From contig NZ_LDIG01000171.1 in assembly GCF_015845845.1 (NCBI RefSeq), forward strand, positions 37,129-101,128: a DNA stretch of 64,000 nt, given 5' to 3'. How positions within the stretch are numbered: position 1 is the stretch's first letter; the number at the start of each line of letters is the position of its first letter. A program made the position numbers and the translations under genes. This document shows, piece after piece, positions 16,515 through 25,303 of the stretch. This DNA is from Paenibacillus dendritiformis (lineage in GTDB: Bacteria > Bacillota > Bacilli > Paenibacillales > Paenibacillaceae). Below the pieces are notes generated by a model, which was not told where the DNA came from, did no database searches, and saw nothing but the letters and a program-made list of their open reading frames with translations.

Positions 16515-19220
16515 TTAACGGATAGTAATGGACTTCGTTTTTTTATCCCATTTTACAGATAGGCCTAATTGTTCCGACACCAATCTCAGAGGGACTAAAG
16601 TACGACCTTGCCGGACGATCGGAGCGACGTCGGACTTACTTTTTTTCCCGTTCTGGGTAAACGTCTTCTCACCCACGATCATATCGATCATCGAATTGCC
16701 GCGCAGCGCGGTCACCCGACTCGTCTTCCCATCCCAGTCGGTATCTCCGCCGAATGCGTCAATAATCGTGCGCACCGGCACGTAAGTGACGTTATTCAAG
16801 ACCAACGGAGCGACATCGAGCTGCTGCTTCTCCCCGTTCAGTCGGGCTGTCTTGCTGCCTACCGTCAATTCCATTGCAGGGCGGTTCAAGACGGCATCCG
16901 TTCCGGCCGGAAGCTTGACGATAAGATTATCGATCGCAACCGTGCCTTGCGGCACTCTTTCATCTTGATCCTCTTTTGGATTATATAAATAAATGCGCTT
17001 CAGCTTCGCTCCGGATGATAGATTCAGAGCGGACAGATCGGCCTCTACCGTCTTCCAGCCTTCCCAGTTCACCGATTCCACAATGCTGATATAGTGCGCC
17101 TTGGAGCCGTCGTGAATCTCCATACGCAAATTGTTGAAGCTGTTATCTCCATAGACGTCCAGCTTCATTCCGCTCGTTCCGCCCGGCAAGGCGATGCCGC
17201 TGCCGCCGTTCAATTCGGCATAAGCGAATTTGTCGCCGGTTCCGGACGTCATGTCATAGGACAGCTTGAGCACCTTGTCATTGGCGGAGCGGCCGCCAAA
17301 TCCGCCTTCCACCGTCACCTTGCCCGTTGTCGCGTTCTTCGGCAGGCCGGAGAAAGCTACCGGATAGTTGACCGCATTGAAGTCTTCCAGCTTCTTCTCC
17401 GCTCCCGGAGTAAGCGGGATCATCGTCCGCATGCCGTCATAGCTCGCAATCGCGTACCCGATCTTTCCGCCCTCTGGCACGGAATCGACCTGCAGCACGC
17501 CGTCGGCGACCGTACCCTTGAATCCGCGCAGCTCCCATTGCACGGAGCTGGTTGGCAGCGTGGCGGTACTGCCATCCTGCAGCGTCACCTTGACCGGCAG
17601 CGCAGCCTTCGTACCGGCAACCAACGGCGCCGAAGAAGCGCCAATGCGAATTTCGTCGATCTGATCCGCCCCGATGACCTGGACCTTTTCCGTCGTCTTC
17701 GCCCCGCCGGACGTCGCCGTGACCTCCGCGGTTCCGGCCTTCATCGCCGTGAAGGCGGAGCCGTTCCATTTCAGCTTGTCATTGCTGGAGCTCCATTTGA
17801 TGTCAGCGGTTGAGGCATCAACCGGATTGTAATACTGGTCATAAGCCTTCAAGCTAAAGGTTGCTTGCTGGCCGATGAACAGGGTCTTTTCTCCGGCCAG
17901 GGTCATGCCCTTGACTTCTCCCTTCGGAGCGGTCGTATACACGCCGATTCCGTTGACGACCGAACGGATATTATTGCCGCCTTCCTTCGTCTCGAAGGTC
18001 AGCTTCGTCTCCGTCTCGCCCAGCGGACGGTTGGCCATCGTCGTCGATCCGCCTCCGTCGAGGTTGACCGCCCGCCATATGCCGGCCTCTGCCAAAGCTT
18101 GCTGGAATTCCTTCAACGTCAAGCCTGAGCTGATGCTGTTCGATTGCGCCGTAACGAGGTACGCATAGCGCCCGTCCTTCGAATAGCCGACTGCCGTTCT
18201 CGCCGTTGCCGATCCGCCGCTGATTCCGCTCGTATCGCGGGTGAAGCTGACGGTCTTGCCATTGTCAACGAGCAACGTATGGCCGCTTATCATCATCTGG
18301 AAGGAGGAAGGATCAACCGACTGTCCATTGCTCTGCGCGATGAGATGATAGTTCGCCTCCACGCTTGCCCCGACCTGCAGATTGTTCCGCATGAACTGCG
18401 CCGCCGTTCCGTGTCCGCGCAAAATGTAGCCATCCTCCGGAACCTCGATCGGCAGCGGGCCCGATTCCGATATTTGTTCAACCACGCCGTTCCGGACCAG
18501 CGCCTCGGTCGGAGTCGTCGAGCTGTCATTCGGACGGACCGTGCCCTTCCAAGCGCTCGTATAAATATACAACGCGTTGATATGGCTGTGCTGGCCGCCC
18601 GGCTCCTTATTGTATTTCATCTTGTTAATGCCCGCGAGCGGGAACGTCTGGCCATCCGGCAGGTGGACGCTGCCTTCGAACCGGTATTGATCGATGGTCG
18701 GCGTGCCGTCCTGCTTGACCGCGAAGGCATACATGCCCTGCAGCTCCGCAGGGCTCGTGATCAGGACCCCGTCATCAATCGAGGCGCCCATCGGCACGCG
18801 ATCCGAGCTCATCATCCAGTAGTCTCCGTTTACCCCCGCCACAGCGCCGGTTTCCTTAGTCATTCGCGTTACCGTCTGGCCTACGGCCGTCTTGCCGTTC
18901 TGGCCGGTCATGACATCGAGCTTGATGTACGGATTTTTCAGATCCGCCTCAATAATGTTGAGAATGGTCGTGTACGTCTTGCTATTGCGAACCGTCTTAT
19001 ATTGATAGGTGACGAGCTTGGCTCCCGAGGTGATAATTTCCTCGCTCAACTTCTTGAGCGACTGAACGGATCCGCTCGCTTCAACGACCGCCGGAGTTCC
19101 CCAACTCCAGCCTGCTGCCGGCTGCATCAACAGCGCGCCCGACAACACCAATACAACGGCTACCCGGACACCCGCGTGCCGCTTCGGCATCCGCCCATCG
19201 GATGCTTCGATTCTCTTCAT
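16515..19220 (-). CDS. Secreted phosphodiester glycosidase (NAGPA) with copper-amine-oxidase-like stalk domain
   Basis: A 901-aa exported protein. Signal peptide at about 15-50 (VAVVLVLSGALLMQPAAG). The NAGPA/DUF2233 domain (about 110-430) includes GAVAGVNGDYW, the Gly-rich VNLDGGGSTTM and NIRSVVNGIGVYT; this family cleaves GlcNAc-phosphodiester links and in bacteria is often tied to cell-wall polymers. Then a BID_2-like Ig domain (about 435-530), a carbohydrate-binding-like region (620-770), and a C-terminal stalk domain with two repeats (VLNNVTYVPVRTIIDAFGG and VRQGRTLVPLRLVSEQLG). It may trim surface glycans; substrate unknown. The ATG of MKRIEA has GGGAGAG upstream. Confidence 0.9.
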   Translation of the reverse strand: MKRIEASDGRMPKRHAGVRVAVVLVLSGALLMQPAAGWSWGTPAVVEASGSVQSLKKLSEEIITSGAKLVTYQYKTVRNSKTYTTILNIIEADLKNPYIKLDVMTGQNGKTAVGQTVTRMTKETGAVAGVNGDYWMMSSDRVPMGASIDDGVLITSPAELQGMYAFAVKQDGTPTIDQYRFEGSVHLPDGQTFPLAGINKMKYNKEPGGQHSHINALYIYTSAWKGTVRPNDSSTTPTEALVRNGVVEQISESGPLPIEVPEDGYILRGHGTAAQFMRNNLQVGASVEANYHLIAQSNGQSVDPSSFQMMISGHTLLVDNGKTVSFTRDTSGISGGSATARTAVGYSKDGRYAYLVTAQSNSISSGLTLKEFQQALAEAGIWRAVNLDGGGSTTMANRPLGETETKLTFETKEGGNNIRSVVNGIGVYTTAPKGEVKGMTLAGEKTLFIGQQATFSLKAYDQYYNPVDASTADIKWSSSNDKLKWNGSAFTAMKAGTAEVTATSGGAKTTEKVQVIGADQIDEIRIGASSAPLVAGTKAALPVKVTLQDGSTATLPTSSVQWELRGFKGTVADGVLQVDSVPEGGKIGYAIASYDGMRTMIPLTPGAEKKLEDFNAVNYPVAFSGLPKNATTGKVTVEGGFGGRSANDKVLKLSYDMTSGTGDKFAYAELNGGSGIALPGGTSGMKLDVYGDNSFNNLRMEIHDGSKAHYISIVESVNWEGWKTVEADLSALNLSSGAKLKRIYLYNPKEDQDERVPQGTVAIDNLIVKLPAGTDAVLNRPAMELTVGSKTARLNGEKQQLDVAPLVLNNVTYVPVRTIIDAFGGDTDWDGKTSRVTALRGNSMIDMIVGEKTFTQNGKKSKSDVAPIVRQGRTLVPLRLVSEQLGLSVKWDKKTKSITIR

Positions 19221-19371
19221 GTTTCTACTCTCCCATTTCCTTGCTAGTATGTAATTTGACAACTGTGAAGACAATAAACCTATAAACTCTATTACATATA
19301 GACGACTCTATTCTACTAAAAGTTGCGTTTCTGTAACCAAATATCCTATATTTCCCGGGACATATAACGAC

Positions 19372-19412
19372 AAAAAGCCCCATCCTCTGTTCCCCGACAA
19401 AGGATGGGGCTT
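19372..19412 (-). terminator. Terminator of the 1316-aa SLH gene
   Basis: A 12-bp perfect stem AAGCCCCATCCT / AGGATGGGGCTT with a 14-nt loop, followed on the minus strand by TTTTTG. It starts 13 nt past the SLH gene stop. Confidence 0.9.
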
Positions 19413-19424
19413 TGTAATATAGAT

Positions 19425-22400
19425 TTAGAAGTTGATCGTAATATGATCGATCGACAGCAACAACCGGCGCAGCAGGATCGCCGCTTGGGCTCTCGTTGCC
19501 GAGCCTTTCGGATCGAATTTGTCCCGCTTCACGCCTTGAATCAGGCCTGATTGCACGGCTTGAGCCACGGTTGGAGCTCCGAGTCTCGTAATGTGCTTGC
19601 TGTCTTTGAATACGCTCAGCACCGTCGTTGTCGTCCGCGGCAGACTATGTCCGGCCGCCTCCGACGCCCGCACCATCATCTGCGTCAATTGCTCCCGGGT
19701 GATGCTGTCGTTCGGCTTGAAGGTGCCGTCCGGGAACCCGCTGATAATGCCAGCCTTAATCGCTGCGCCGATATAGGCGCCGTTGATCGTGGAATTGCTC
19801 ACATCCGGGAAGCGCTTGGCCGCTTCCGCATTCGGTTCCAGTCCGAGAGCCCGCGAGATGGCAACAGCGAATTCCTCCCGCGTAATCGGCTTGTTCGGCT
19901 CGAACTTCGTGCTGCTGCGTCCTTCCATAATCATTTTGGCAGACATGGCCGTCATATCATTGTTAGCCCAATGGCTCGTCACATCGATATAGACTTTATT
20001 GCCGATTGTCAACGCGGCAATCACGCTCTTCTTCACCTTGGTTACGCCAACCGTGACCGTACCGGAGCGGTACAGCTTCGTCGGAAGATAGGCCAGTTGG
20101 CTGTTGCTCGTCTGATACTCGACAATCGCGGTCCGATTCGCCGTAACCGTATCGGTCGTTCTTATTTTAATGACGGCTTCCATCTTCAACTCGGTCAAAC
20201 CGCTGACCTGGCTGCCGGAATAGCCGTATAACGTAAACTGATGCGCCCGCACCAACGCGGTCGCCTGTATCCGGCTCAACGCATTCACGATGTTGGTCTG
20301 CTGCGATTGGGCCGGCTCAATCTCGATGAGCAAGTAAGAGTTCGAGATCGAGCCTTTCAAGCTCTGCACGATCTGAATAATCGTATCGCGGCTAATCGTG
20401 ATGCCGTACAGCATGTTCCCATACTTGATGGCGAACAATACCGGCTCCTTCGCGATATAGGCGGAATCGAACGCGCTCAACGGAATGGACACCCGTGCCG
20501 CTGTCTCTCCCGACGGCACTTCATACATCAGTTGCTTATCCGCGCCGCCCGAGGTGGCCACGAACTGAAAGGCGGTCTTCAGCTTGTTCGCGTCCAACGT
20601 ATAGCGGTTGACCACTTGCCCGCTGGTGGCGCGGTCGGAGGACTTCTGCGCCGCATCATCCACGAGCACGAACATGGAGTCGATAAAGGAGGTATCCTTC
20701 GCCAGCTTGACGAAATTGGCCCCTGCCAAGTCCTCCAGGCTTACCGTCACGTTCATATTGCTGAACGTCTTAATCTCCACGCCCGATGTCGATCGGATGG
20801 CTCTCGTTCCGCCTCCGTTATAACTTACGGTCAACTCGTCCGCCTTCGCCGGCGGATTCAACAGCTCGATGGTTACCTTCGTGCCGCTGACATTCACCTG
20901 TCTGACCGACACCAGTTGGCTGCCGGCACGAACATAGAATGGTCCGTTAGAGGAGAACTGCATGCTCTCCAGCGTTTTGTTGAACGTCAATACGATCGAA
21001 GGCGAGGTCCAATTCGCCGATTGCACGACCGGCGTGTCGCTGTCTGTCGTATTGCCGACAGAGACAAGATTCAGGTTCACCGCGAAATTTCCGTTCAGAT
21101 CTTTTAACTGCGGATAGCCCCGGACATACGACACCGTAACGATGTCAGTCTTGAGTACGGCCGATTGCAGCGTCAGGAACACTTTGTTCTCTTTAATTTC
21201 GACCTTAGTTACATACCGGGCCTTCTCATTCACTAGGACCGAGAAATGGCTCACCAACGGGATAGAGTTTATATCAAGCGCCTTATTATAGGTCAGCGTC
21301 AACCGATTCCCGGTAACGCCGGTCTCCGTTAGTTGAGGAGGCTGCTTATCATGCGTATTGCGCACGAAGACGCCCTCAAAGGCTGAAATTCTTCCTCCAC
21401 GCGTATCCTCCAGCGGGTAACTGCCTGGCGTGTAGCTAACCTTCACCACTTCACCATCCGAGGCATACCGATTCAGCGTAAGGTAGATGTACGACCCGCT
21501 ATTCGTAATTTTATCGATACCGACAGCAGATCCATTGAACGTAACGGTGAACTGGCTGTACGCGTTTGTAGATACGCTCTTTAACGACTCATTCAAGATG
21601 ATGACTAATTTATCATTCGTAACAAAGCTCTCTCTTACATTCGTGAGAGAGGAAGTGACTTTATTTTCTACATTTCGGGCGCTGAAGGCGGCAGCCGCGT
21701 TGCCCAATACATCTCGAACAAGCTTGAACTTCCCGGCATAACTAATACGGACATCCTGCCCCACGGAGACGCCGCTCTCCAGAGAAACATATACATAATT
21801 CCCTGACGTATACGCATTGTCTACCCGGCGTTCCTGATTGTTTACCGTGACCTTAAATTCATTCGCTGGCGGATTCGCGGTCGAGTCCAGTGCTTTATTG
21901 TACCGAATTTGTATGATCGAGCTATTATACATTTTGATGTCTTCAACCGTCGGCGGATTGCGATCCGTTACTCCAGTCGAAAATGTCCATGCATTAGAGA
22001 GACCCTGGAATTCATTACCCGATCGATCCTTTACGGCCCCGCGTGCAATATTTACGGTATAGACTGTATTATCCTGCAATCTGCCGTTATTGCCTTTCAG
22101 AAGAATCCATAGCTCTTTTTCATTATTGACTCGGACATCAATCGATTCCTTTATCGAACTGCCCTGCCGAATCAGTTCTACCCCAGAACCGGTATATATA
22201 ATCGGTTTATTGAATGTAGCGATAATTACATTTGATACCGACACCCCAGCTGTATTCCGCGATGGATGAAAAGTGGTGATTGTCGGAGCCGACGTGTCAA
22301 TGGGAACCGTCTGAAAGCTCCAAGAATCGGCTTTTGTTGTAAAATAACCGTCGGCATTGCGGAAGGCTCCCGCCGGTATTTCAATCGTATATGTCTGATT

Positions 22401-23375
22401 CTGTTCGAATGACAGCGCGTTGGATTGAAGCATAGTTGTGCCGCCGCCTGTTAAAGAAGTAACCAAAATTTTATGCTTAATCTTTCCATCGGAAGACTTG
22501 ATCAATATTTCGCCGCTTCCTTGATAGGCTGGCTTATCAAATGTAAGCTCCAGCCGCATCGTTTGGACTGCTCCCGGGCCCGGGGCCGGGACTTTTTTCA
22601 CGATTGAAGGCGGAATTGTATCTGTTCCGCGCGCCGTCTCAAAATACCACTTCACCGCATCTGAAATTCCCTCTACCGGAGTGCCATCCAATTCAATGAA
22701 AGCTCCTTCAGGCATTCTAATATAATAGGCGGTTCCTGCATCCAGCTTATACTTGATTGTATAGGCCGCTACTGTCCCATTTGCTCTCAATTCAAAGTCG
22801 GAAGCTCGAATTTCGGCAACAATTTTACCAGTACTTAATGAAATGATCTCGATCAATCCAGAGCCCGCTTTGACCGGCTGCTTAAAGGTAATTTCAAGAC
22901 TCGGGGTAACACTAACCTCCTTCCCTTGCGGAGAATAGGATTCCACTTGCGGTTCAGACTTGACCGTAAATGACCAGGACTGTGCCTCAATGAATTTGTT
23001 AGTCGACTGTGTATAGAACATAAGGCGATCAATGGTAACATCATAAGTCGCCCCCCGCTCCAGAGGCGGCATACCGGACAGCGTAAAGGTCTGGTTATCA
23101 GCCGTGGTCACAAGGCCGCTGCCATCCTTGCCGTCCTGCGAAAACTTCAACGGTGTTCCTCCGCCCCGTTTCGTGACGGTAACGAATCCGTTGACCATCA
23201 CCATCCGTTGTGTGAACGAGAATTGGATGGGGGAGTTAAGCGGGACTACAGCCTGCCCTGTCGCTGTAATGCTTGGATCTGTGACAGCTTCCGCGCGCAC
23301 GATCCCAAGTCCCCATCCTATCGCTCCACTTATCAGTATCACGATGGCAAGTAAGGCCGAGAGCCATCTCTTCAT
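19425..23375 (-). CDS. Large SLH-domain surface protein with Ig-like repeat array
   Basis: A 1316-aa exported protein. Signal peptide 1-29. Residues about 35-475 form four Ig-like Big_5-type domains (phrases such as PPSIVKKVPAPGPGAV and SAPTITTFHPSRNTAGVSV). About 478-900 holds further Big/SwmB-like repeats marked by 'IQIRYNKALD', 'LTLTYNKALD', 'IVLTFNKTLE'. About 905-1115 is a region without recognised domain. Three SLH domains end the protein (about 1130-1316; ITREEFAVA, ITREQLTQM, ATRAQAAIL), which should bind pyruvylated wall polymer. It resembles in size and layout the P. alvei swarming protein SlhA (from memory, not searched). A sigma-D-type promoter lies 43 nt upstream of its start. 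Confidence 0.92.
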   Translation of the reverse strand: MKRWLSALLAIVILISGAIGWGLGIVRAEAVTDPSITATGQAVVPLNSPIQFSFTQRMVMVNGFVTVTKRGGGTPLKFSQDGKDGSGLVTTADNQTFTLSGMPPLERGATYDVTIDRLMFYTQSTNKFIEAQSWSFTVKSEPQVESYSPQGKEVSVTPSLEITFKQPVKAGSGLIEIISLSTGKIVAEIRASDFELRANGTVAAYTIKYKLDAGTAYYIRMPEGAFIELDGTPVEGISDAVKWYFETARGTDTIPPSIVKKVPAPGPGAVQTMRLELTFDKPAYQGSGEILIKSSDGKIKHKILVTSLTGGGTTMLQSNALSFEQNQTYTIEIPAGAFRNADGYFTTKADSWSFQTVPIDTSAPTITTFHPSRNTAGVSVSNVIIATFNKPIIYTGSGVELIRQGSSIKESIDVRVNNEKELWILLKGNNGRLQDNTVYTVNIARGAVKDRSGNEFQGLSNAWTFSTGVTDRNPPTVEDIKMYNSSIIQIRYNKALDSTANPPANEFKVTVNNQERRVDNAYTSGNYVYVSLESGVSVGQDVRISYAGKFKLVRDVLGNAAAAFSARNVENKVTSSLTNVRESFVTNDKLVIILNESLKSVSTNAYSQFTVTFNGSAVGIDKITNSGSYIYLTLNRYASDGEVVKVSYTPGSYPLEDTRGGRISAFEGVFVRNTHDKQPPQLTETGVTGNRLTLTYNKALDINSIPLVSHFSVLVNEKARYVTKVEIKENKVFLTLQSAVLKTDIVTVSYVRGYPQLKDLNGNFAVNLNLVSVGNTTDSDTPVVQSANWTSPSIVLTFNKTLESMQFSSNGPFYVRAGSQLVSVRQVNVSGTKVTIELLNPPAKADELTVSYNGGGTRAIRSTSGVEIKTFSNMNVTVSLEDLAGANFVKLAKDTSFIDSMFVLVDDAAQKSSDRATSGQVVNRYTLDANKLKTAFQFVATSGGADKQLMYEVPSGETAARVSIPLSAFDSAYIAKEPVLFAIKYGNMLYGITISRDTIIQIVQSLKGSISNSYLLIEIEPAQSQQTNIVNALSRIQATALVRAHQFTLYGYSGSQVSGLTELKMEAVIKIRTTDTVTANRTAIVEYQTSNSQLAYLPTKLYRSGTVTVGVTKVKKSVIAALTIGNKVYIDVTSHWANNDMTAMSAKMIMEGRSSTKFEPNKPITREEFAVAISRALGLEPNAEAAKRFPDVSNSTINGAYIGAAIKAGIISGFPDGTFKPNDSITREQLTQMMVRASEAAGHSLPRTTTTVLSVFKDSKHITRLGAPTVAQAVQSGLIQGVKRDKFDPKGSATRAQAAILLRRLLLSIDHITINF

Positions 23376-23417
23376 TGCTGTTTGCTCCTTTCCTTCCGAA
23401 AGACAGTTGTACTTTAT

Positions 23418-23445
23418 TTGTCGGTCAGAAAGGGCAATTTTTTTA
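23418..23445 (-). promoter_or_regulatory. Candidate sigma-D promoter of the 1316-aa SLH gene
   Basis: Minus strand: TAAA (23442-23445), 16 nt, ACCGACAA (23418-23425). It has the same spacing as the flgM and 1210-aa SLH candidates. The predicted transcript start leaves a leader of about 36 nt with AAGGAAAGGAG before the ATG. Confidence 0.45.
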
Positions 23446-23473
23446 GAACCGAGGGTAAGTTATCTATGAAAAC

Positions 23474-23510
23474 AAAAAACCTTCTTCCGCCCTATATAAC
23501 AGAAGAAGGT
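23474..23510 (-). terminator. Terminator of metK
   Basis: ACCTTCTTC / GAAGAAGGT stem (9 bp, 14-nt loop) followed on the minus strand by a T-tract, 12 nt past the metK stop. Confidence 0.85.
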
Positions 23511-23521
23511 CTTTAAATATA

Positions 23522-24724
23522 TTATGCTCCAGCTTGCTCGCGGAGCGCATCGGCTTTGTCGGTCCGTTCCCACGGAAGATCGACATCCGTACGTCCGAAG
23601 TGGCCGTATGCAGCCGTTTGCTTATAAATCGGCCGGCGCAGATCCAGCATGCTGATAATTCCGGCCGGACGCAAATCGAAGTTATTTTTAATCAGTTCAA
23701 CGAGCTTTTCTTCACTTACTTTGCCCGTTCCGTACGTATCTACACTAATCGATACCGGGTTCGCTACGCCGATGGCATACGCGAGCTGGATCTCGCATTT
23801 ATCGGCCAGACCGGCTGCTACGATGTTTTTAGCCACATAGCGGGCCGCATACGCCGCAGAACGGTCTACCTTGGTCGGATCTTTGCCAGAAAAAGCGCCG
23901 CCGCCATGGCGCGCATAGCCGCCGTACGTATCGACGATGATTTTGCGTCCGGTCAATCCGGCATCGCCTTGAGGGCCGCCAATAACAAAGCGTCCTGTTG
24001 GATTGATAAAGTATTTCGTTTTCTCGTCCAGCCATTCAGCCGGCACGACTGGCGCGATAACGTGTTCACGAATATCATTCTGGATTTGTTCCAGCGTCGC
24101 TTCTTCCGCATGCTGCGTCGATACGACGATTGTGTCTACACGCACTGGTTTGCCATCCATATATTCAATCGTAACTTGCGTTTTACCGTCCGGGCGAAGG
24201 TAAGGCAGCGTACCATCTTTGCGCACCTCGGACAGACGGCGTGCAATCCGGTGGGACAGCGCAATCGGCAGCGGCATCAATTCGGGCGTCTCATTCGATG
24301 CGAAGCCGAACATCAAGCCTTGGTCTCCCGCTCCGATATTGGCTGTCTCTTGCTGCATTTCACTTTCGTTACGAGTTTCAATCGCTGCATTCACCCCTTG
24401 GGCGATATCAGGGGACTGCTCATTGAGCGAGGTCAAAACGGCACACGTACTATAATCGAAGCCATACTTGGCACGTGTATAACCGATTTCCTTAATGGTA
24501 TTCCGCACAATGGATGGAATATCCACATAATCCGCCTTGGTGCTGATTTCACCGATTACAAGTACTAATCCCGTAGCAACGGATACTTCACATGCAACAC
24601 GAGCATTCGGATCGTTTGCCAAAAAGGCGTCCAACACCGCATCGGAAATCTGGTCGCATATTTTATCCGGGTGTCCTTCGGTTACGGACTCGGATGTGAA
24701 CAGATGGCGTCCTTTCAATGACAT
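23522..24724 (-). CDS. metK: S-adenosylmethionine synthetase MetK
   Basis: A 400-aa enzyme making SAM from methionine and ATP in the cytoplasm. Family motifs are intact: [32 protein letters not shown], and [19 protein letters not shown]. The length is normal. The ATG is preceded by TTAGGAGGTCG. It is monocistronic, with its own promoter and terminator. The leader carries a terminator-like hairpin but no recognisable S-box, the usual control in Bacillales. Confidence 0.98.
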   Translation of the reverse strand: MSLKGRHLFTSESVTEGHPDKICDQISDAVLDAFLANDPNARVACEVSVATGLVLVIGEISTKADYVDIPSIVRNTIKEIGYTRAKYGFDYSTCAVLTSLNEQSPDIAQGVNAAIETRNESEMQQETANIGAGDQGLMFGFASNETPELMPLPIALSHRIARRLSEVRKDGTLPYLRPDGKTQVTIEYMDGKPVRVDTIVVSTQHAEEATLEQIQNDIREHVIAPVVPAEWLDEKTKYFINPTGRFVIGGPQGDAGLTGRKIIVDTYGGYARHGGGAFSGKDPTKVDRSAAYAARYVAKNIVAAGLADKCEIQLAYAIGVANPVSISVDTYGTGKVSEEKLVELIKNNFDLRPAGIISMLDLRRPIYKQTAAYGHFGRTDVDLPWERTDKADALREQAGA

Positions 24725-24773
24725 AGGACTCGACCTCCTAACCCTTAATATGGCTCCCTTGTGAGCAGCCTAA

Positions 24774-24808
24774 ACAAAAAACGAACCTTTTCCTTCATGG
24801 AAAAGGTT
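24774..24808 (-). terminator. Intrinsic terminator hairpin inside the metK leader (candidate attenuator)
   Basis: A perfect 10-bp stem AACCTTTTCC / GGAAAAGGTT, 5-nt loop, then CGTTTTTTGTTT on the minus strand. It lies between the metK promoter and metK, starting only about 17 nt after the predicted transcript start. It could also end transcripts from the SASP gene upstream. Which role holds cannot be told from sequence. Confidence 0.75.
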
Positions 24809-24831
24809 GTTATACCAGCCTTCGAAAAATC

Positions 24832-24860
24832 ATAATACTTGATTTGTCGGGTCCTGTCAA
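24832..24860 (-). promoter_or_regulatory. Near-consensus sigma-A promoter of metK
   Basis: Minus strand: TTGACA (24855-24860), exactly 17 nt, TATTAT (24832-24837). The predicted start is near 24825, giving a leader of about 100 nt. No TnTG extension is needed with these hexamers. Confidence 0.85.
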
Positions 24861-24884
24861 TGAATGAACAAAAAGTTCTTCTGC

Positions 24885-25148
24885 CTATTTTTGCCGCAAC
24901 GCATGGGTCACGAGACGCTTCGTAATCTCGCCGCCAACGGAGCCTGCATCACGTGAGGTTAGATGCCCCCAGTCATCGCGATGGGCCGCCGGTTGGGCTG
25001 GCATGCTCCCCAGTTCAGATGCAAATTCCGTATCCATCCCCAAGTACGCCCCTTGATGAGCCACAGGCAGTCCGAATTCGGCAGCAATTTCATATTTCAT
25101 TTGATAAAGTGCATTTTTACTGTCAGGAACCAGCTTTTTTCTCGCCAC
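24885..25148 (-). CDS. Small acid-soluble spore protein, alpha/beta type
   Basis: An 87-aa DNA-binding protein that coats DNA in dormant spores. Conserved helix motifs are present: NALYQMKYEIAAEFGLP (with the germination-protease site region) and VGGEITKRLVTHAL near the end. The middle (about 35-65) is longer and more polar than in SspA/SspB. GGAGG lies upstream of the start. A candidate sigma-G promoter fits forespore expression. Confidence 0.93.
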   Translation of the reverse strand: MARKKLVPDSKNALYQMKYEIAAEFGLPVAHQGAYLGMDTEFASELGSMPAQPAAHRDDWGHLTSRDAGSVGGEITKRLVTHALRQK

Positions 25149-25180
25149 GGAATGATTCCTCCTTCAGGTATCGTTATACC

Positions 25181-25209
25181 TATTATGCCCATCAGGAGCC
25201 GAGCCACCC
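25181..25209 (-). promoter_or_regulatory. Candidate sigma-G promoter of the SASP gene
   Basis: Minus strand: GGGTG (25205-25209), 17 nt, CATAATA (25181-25187). The -10 matches the SigG/SigF-type CATWHTA fully; the -35 matches only 3 of 5. The leader would be about 26 nt. Confidence 0.4.
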
Positions 25210-25264
25210 GCAGGAAATGTTGCCCGCCTTGCCAGCTCATGCTAAAAATTATTTATGGCAACCT

Positions 25265-25292
25265 AAAAAAATCCCCTCAGTAAGAGGGGATT
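25265..25292 (-). terminator. Terminator of the 846-aa secreted protein gene
   Basis: AATCCCCTC / GAGGGGATT stem, 5-nt loop, then a seven-T tract on the minus strand, 12 nt past the stop codon. Confidence 0.9.
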
Positions 25293-25303
25293 GCAGGAAT
25301 AAA

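Noticed and set aside
24725..24884. S-box (SAM-I) riboswitch before metK
   Set aside because: I looked for the conserved core motifs on the minus strand and found none, and the predicted leader before the hairpin is too short.
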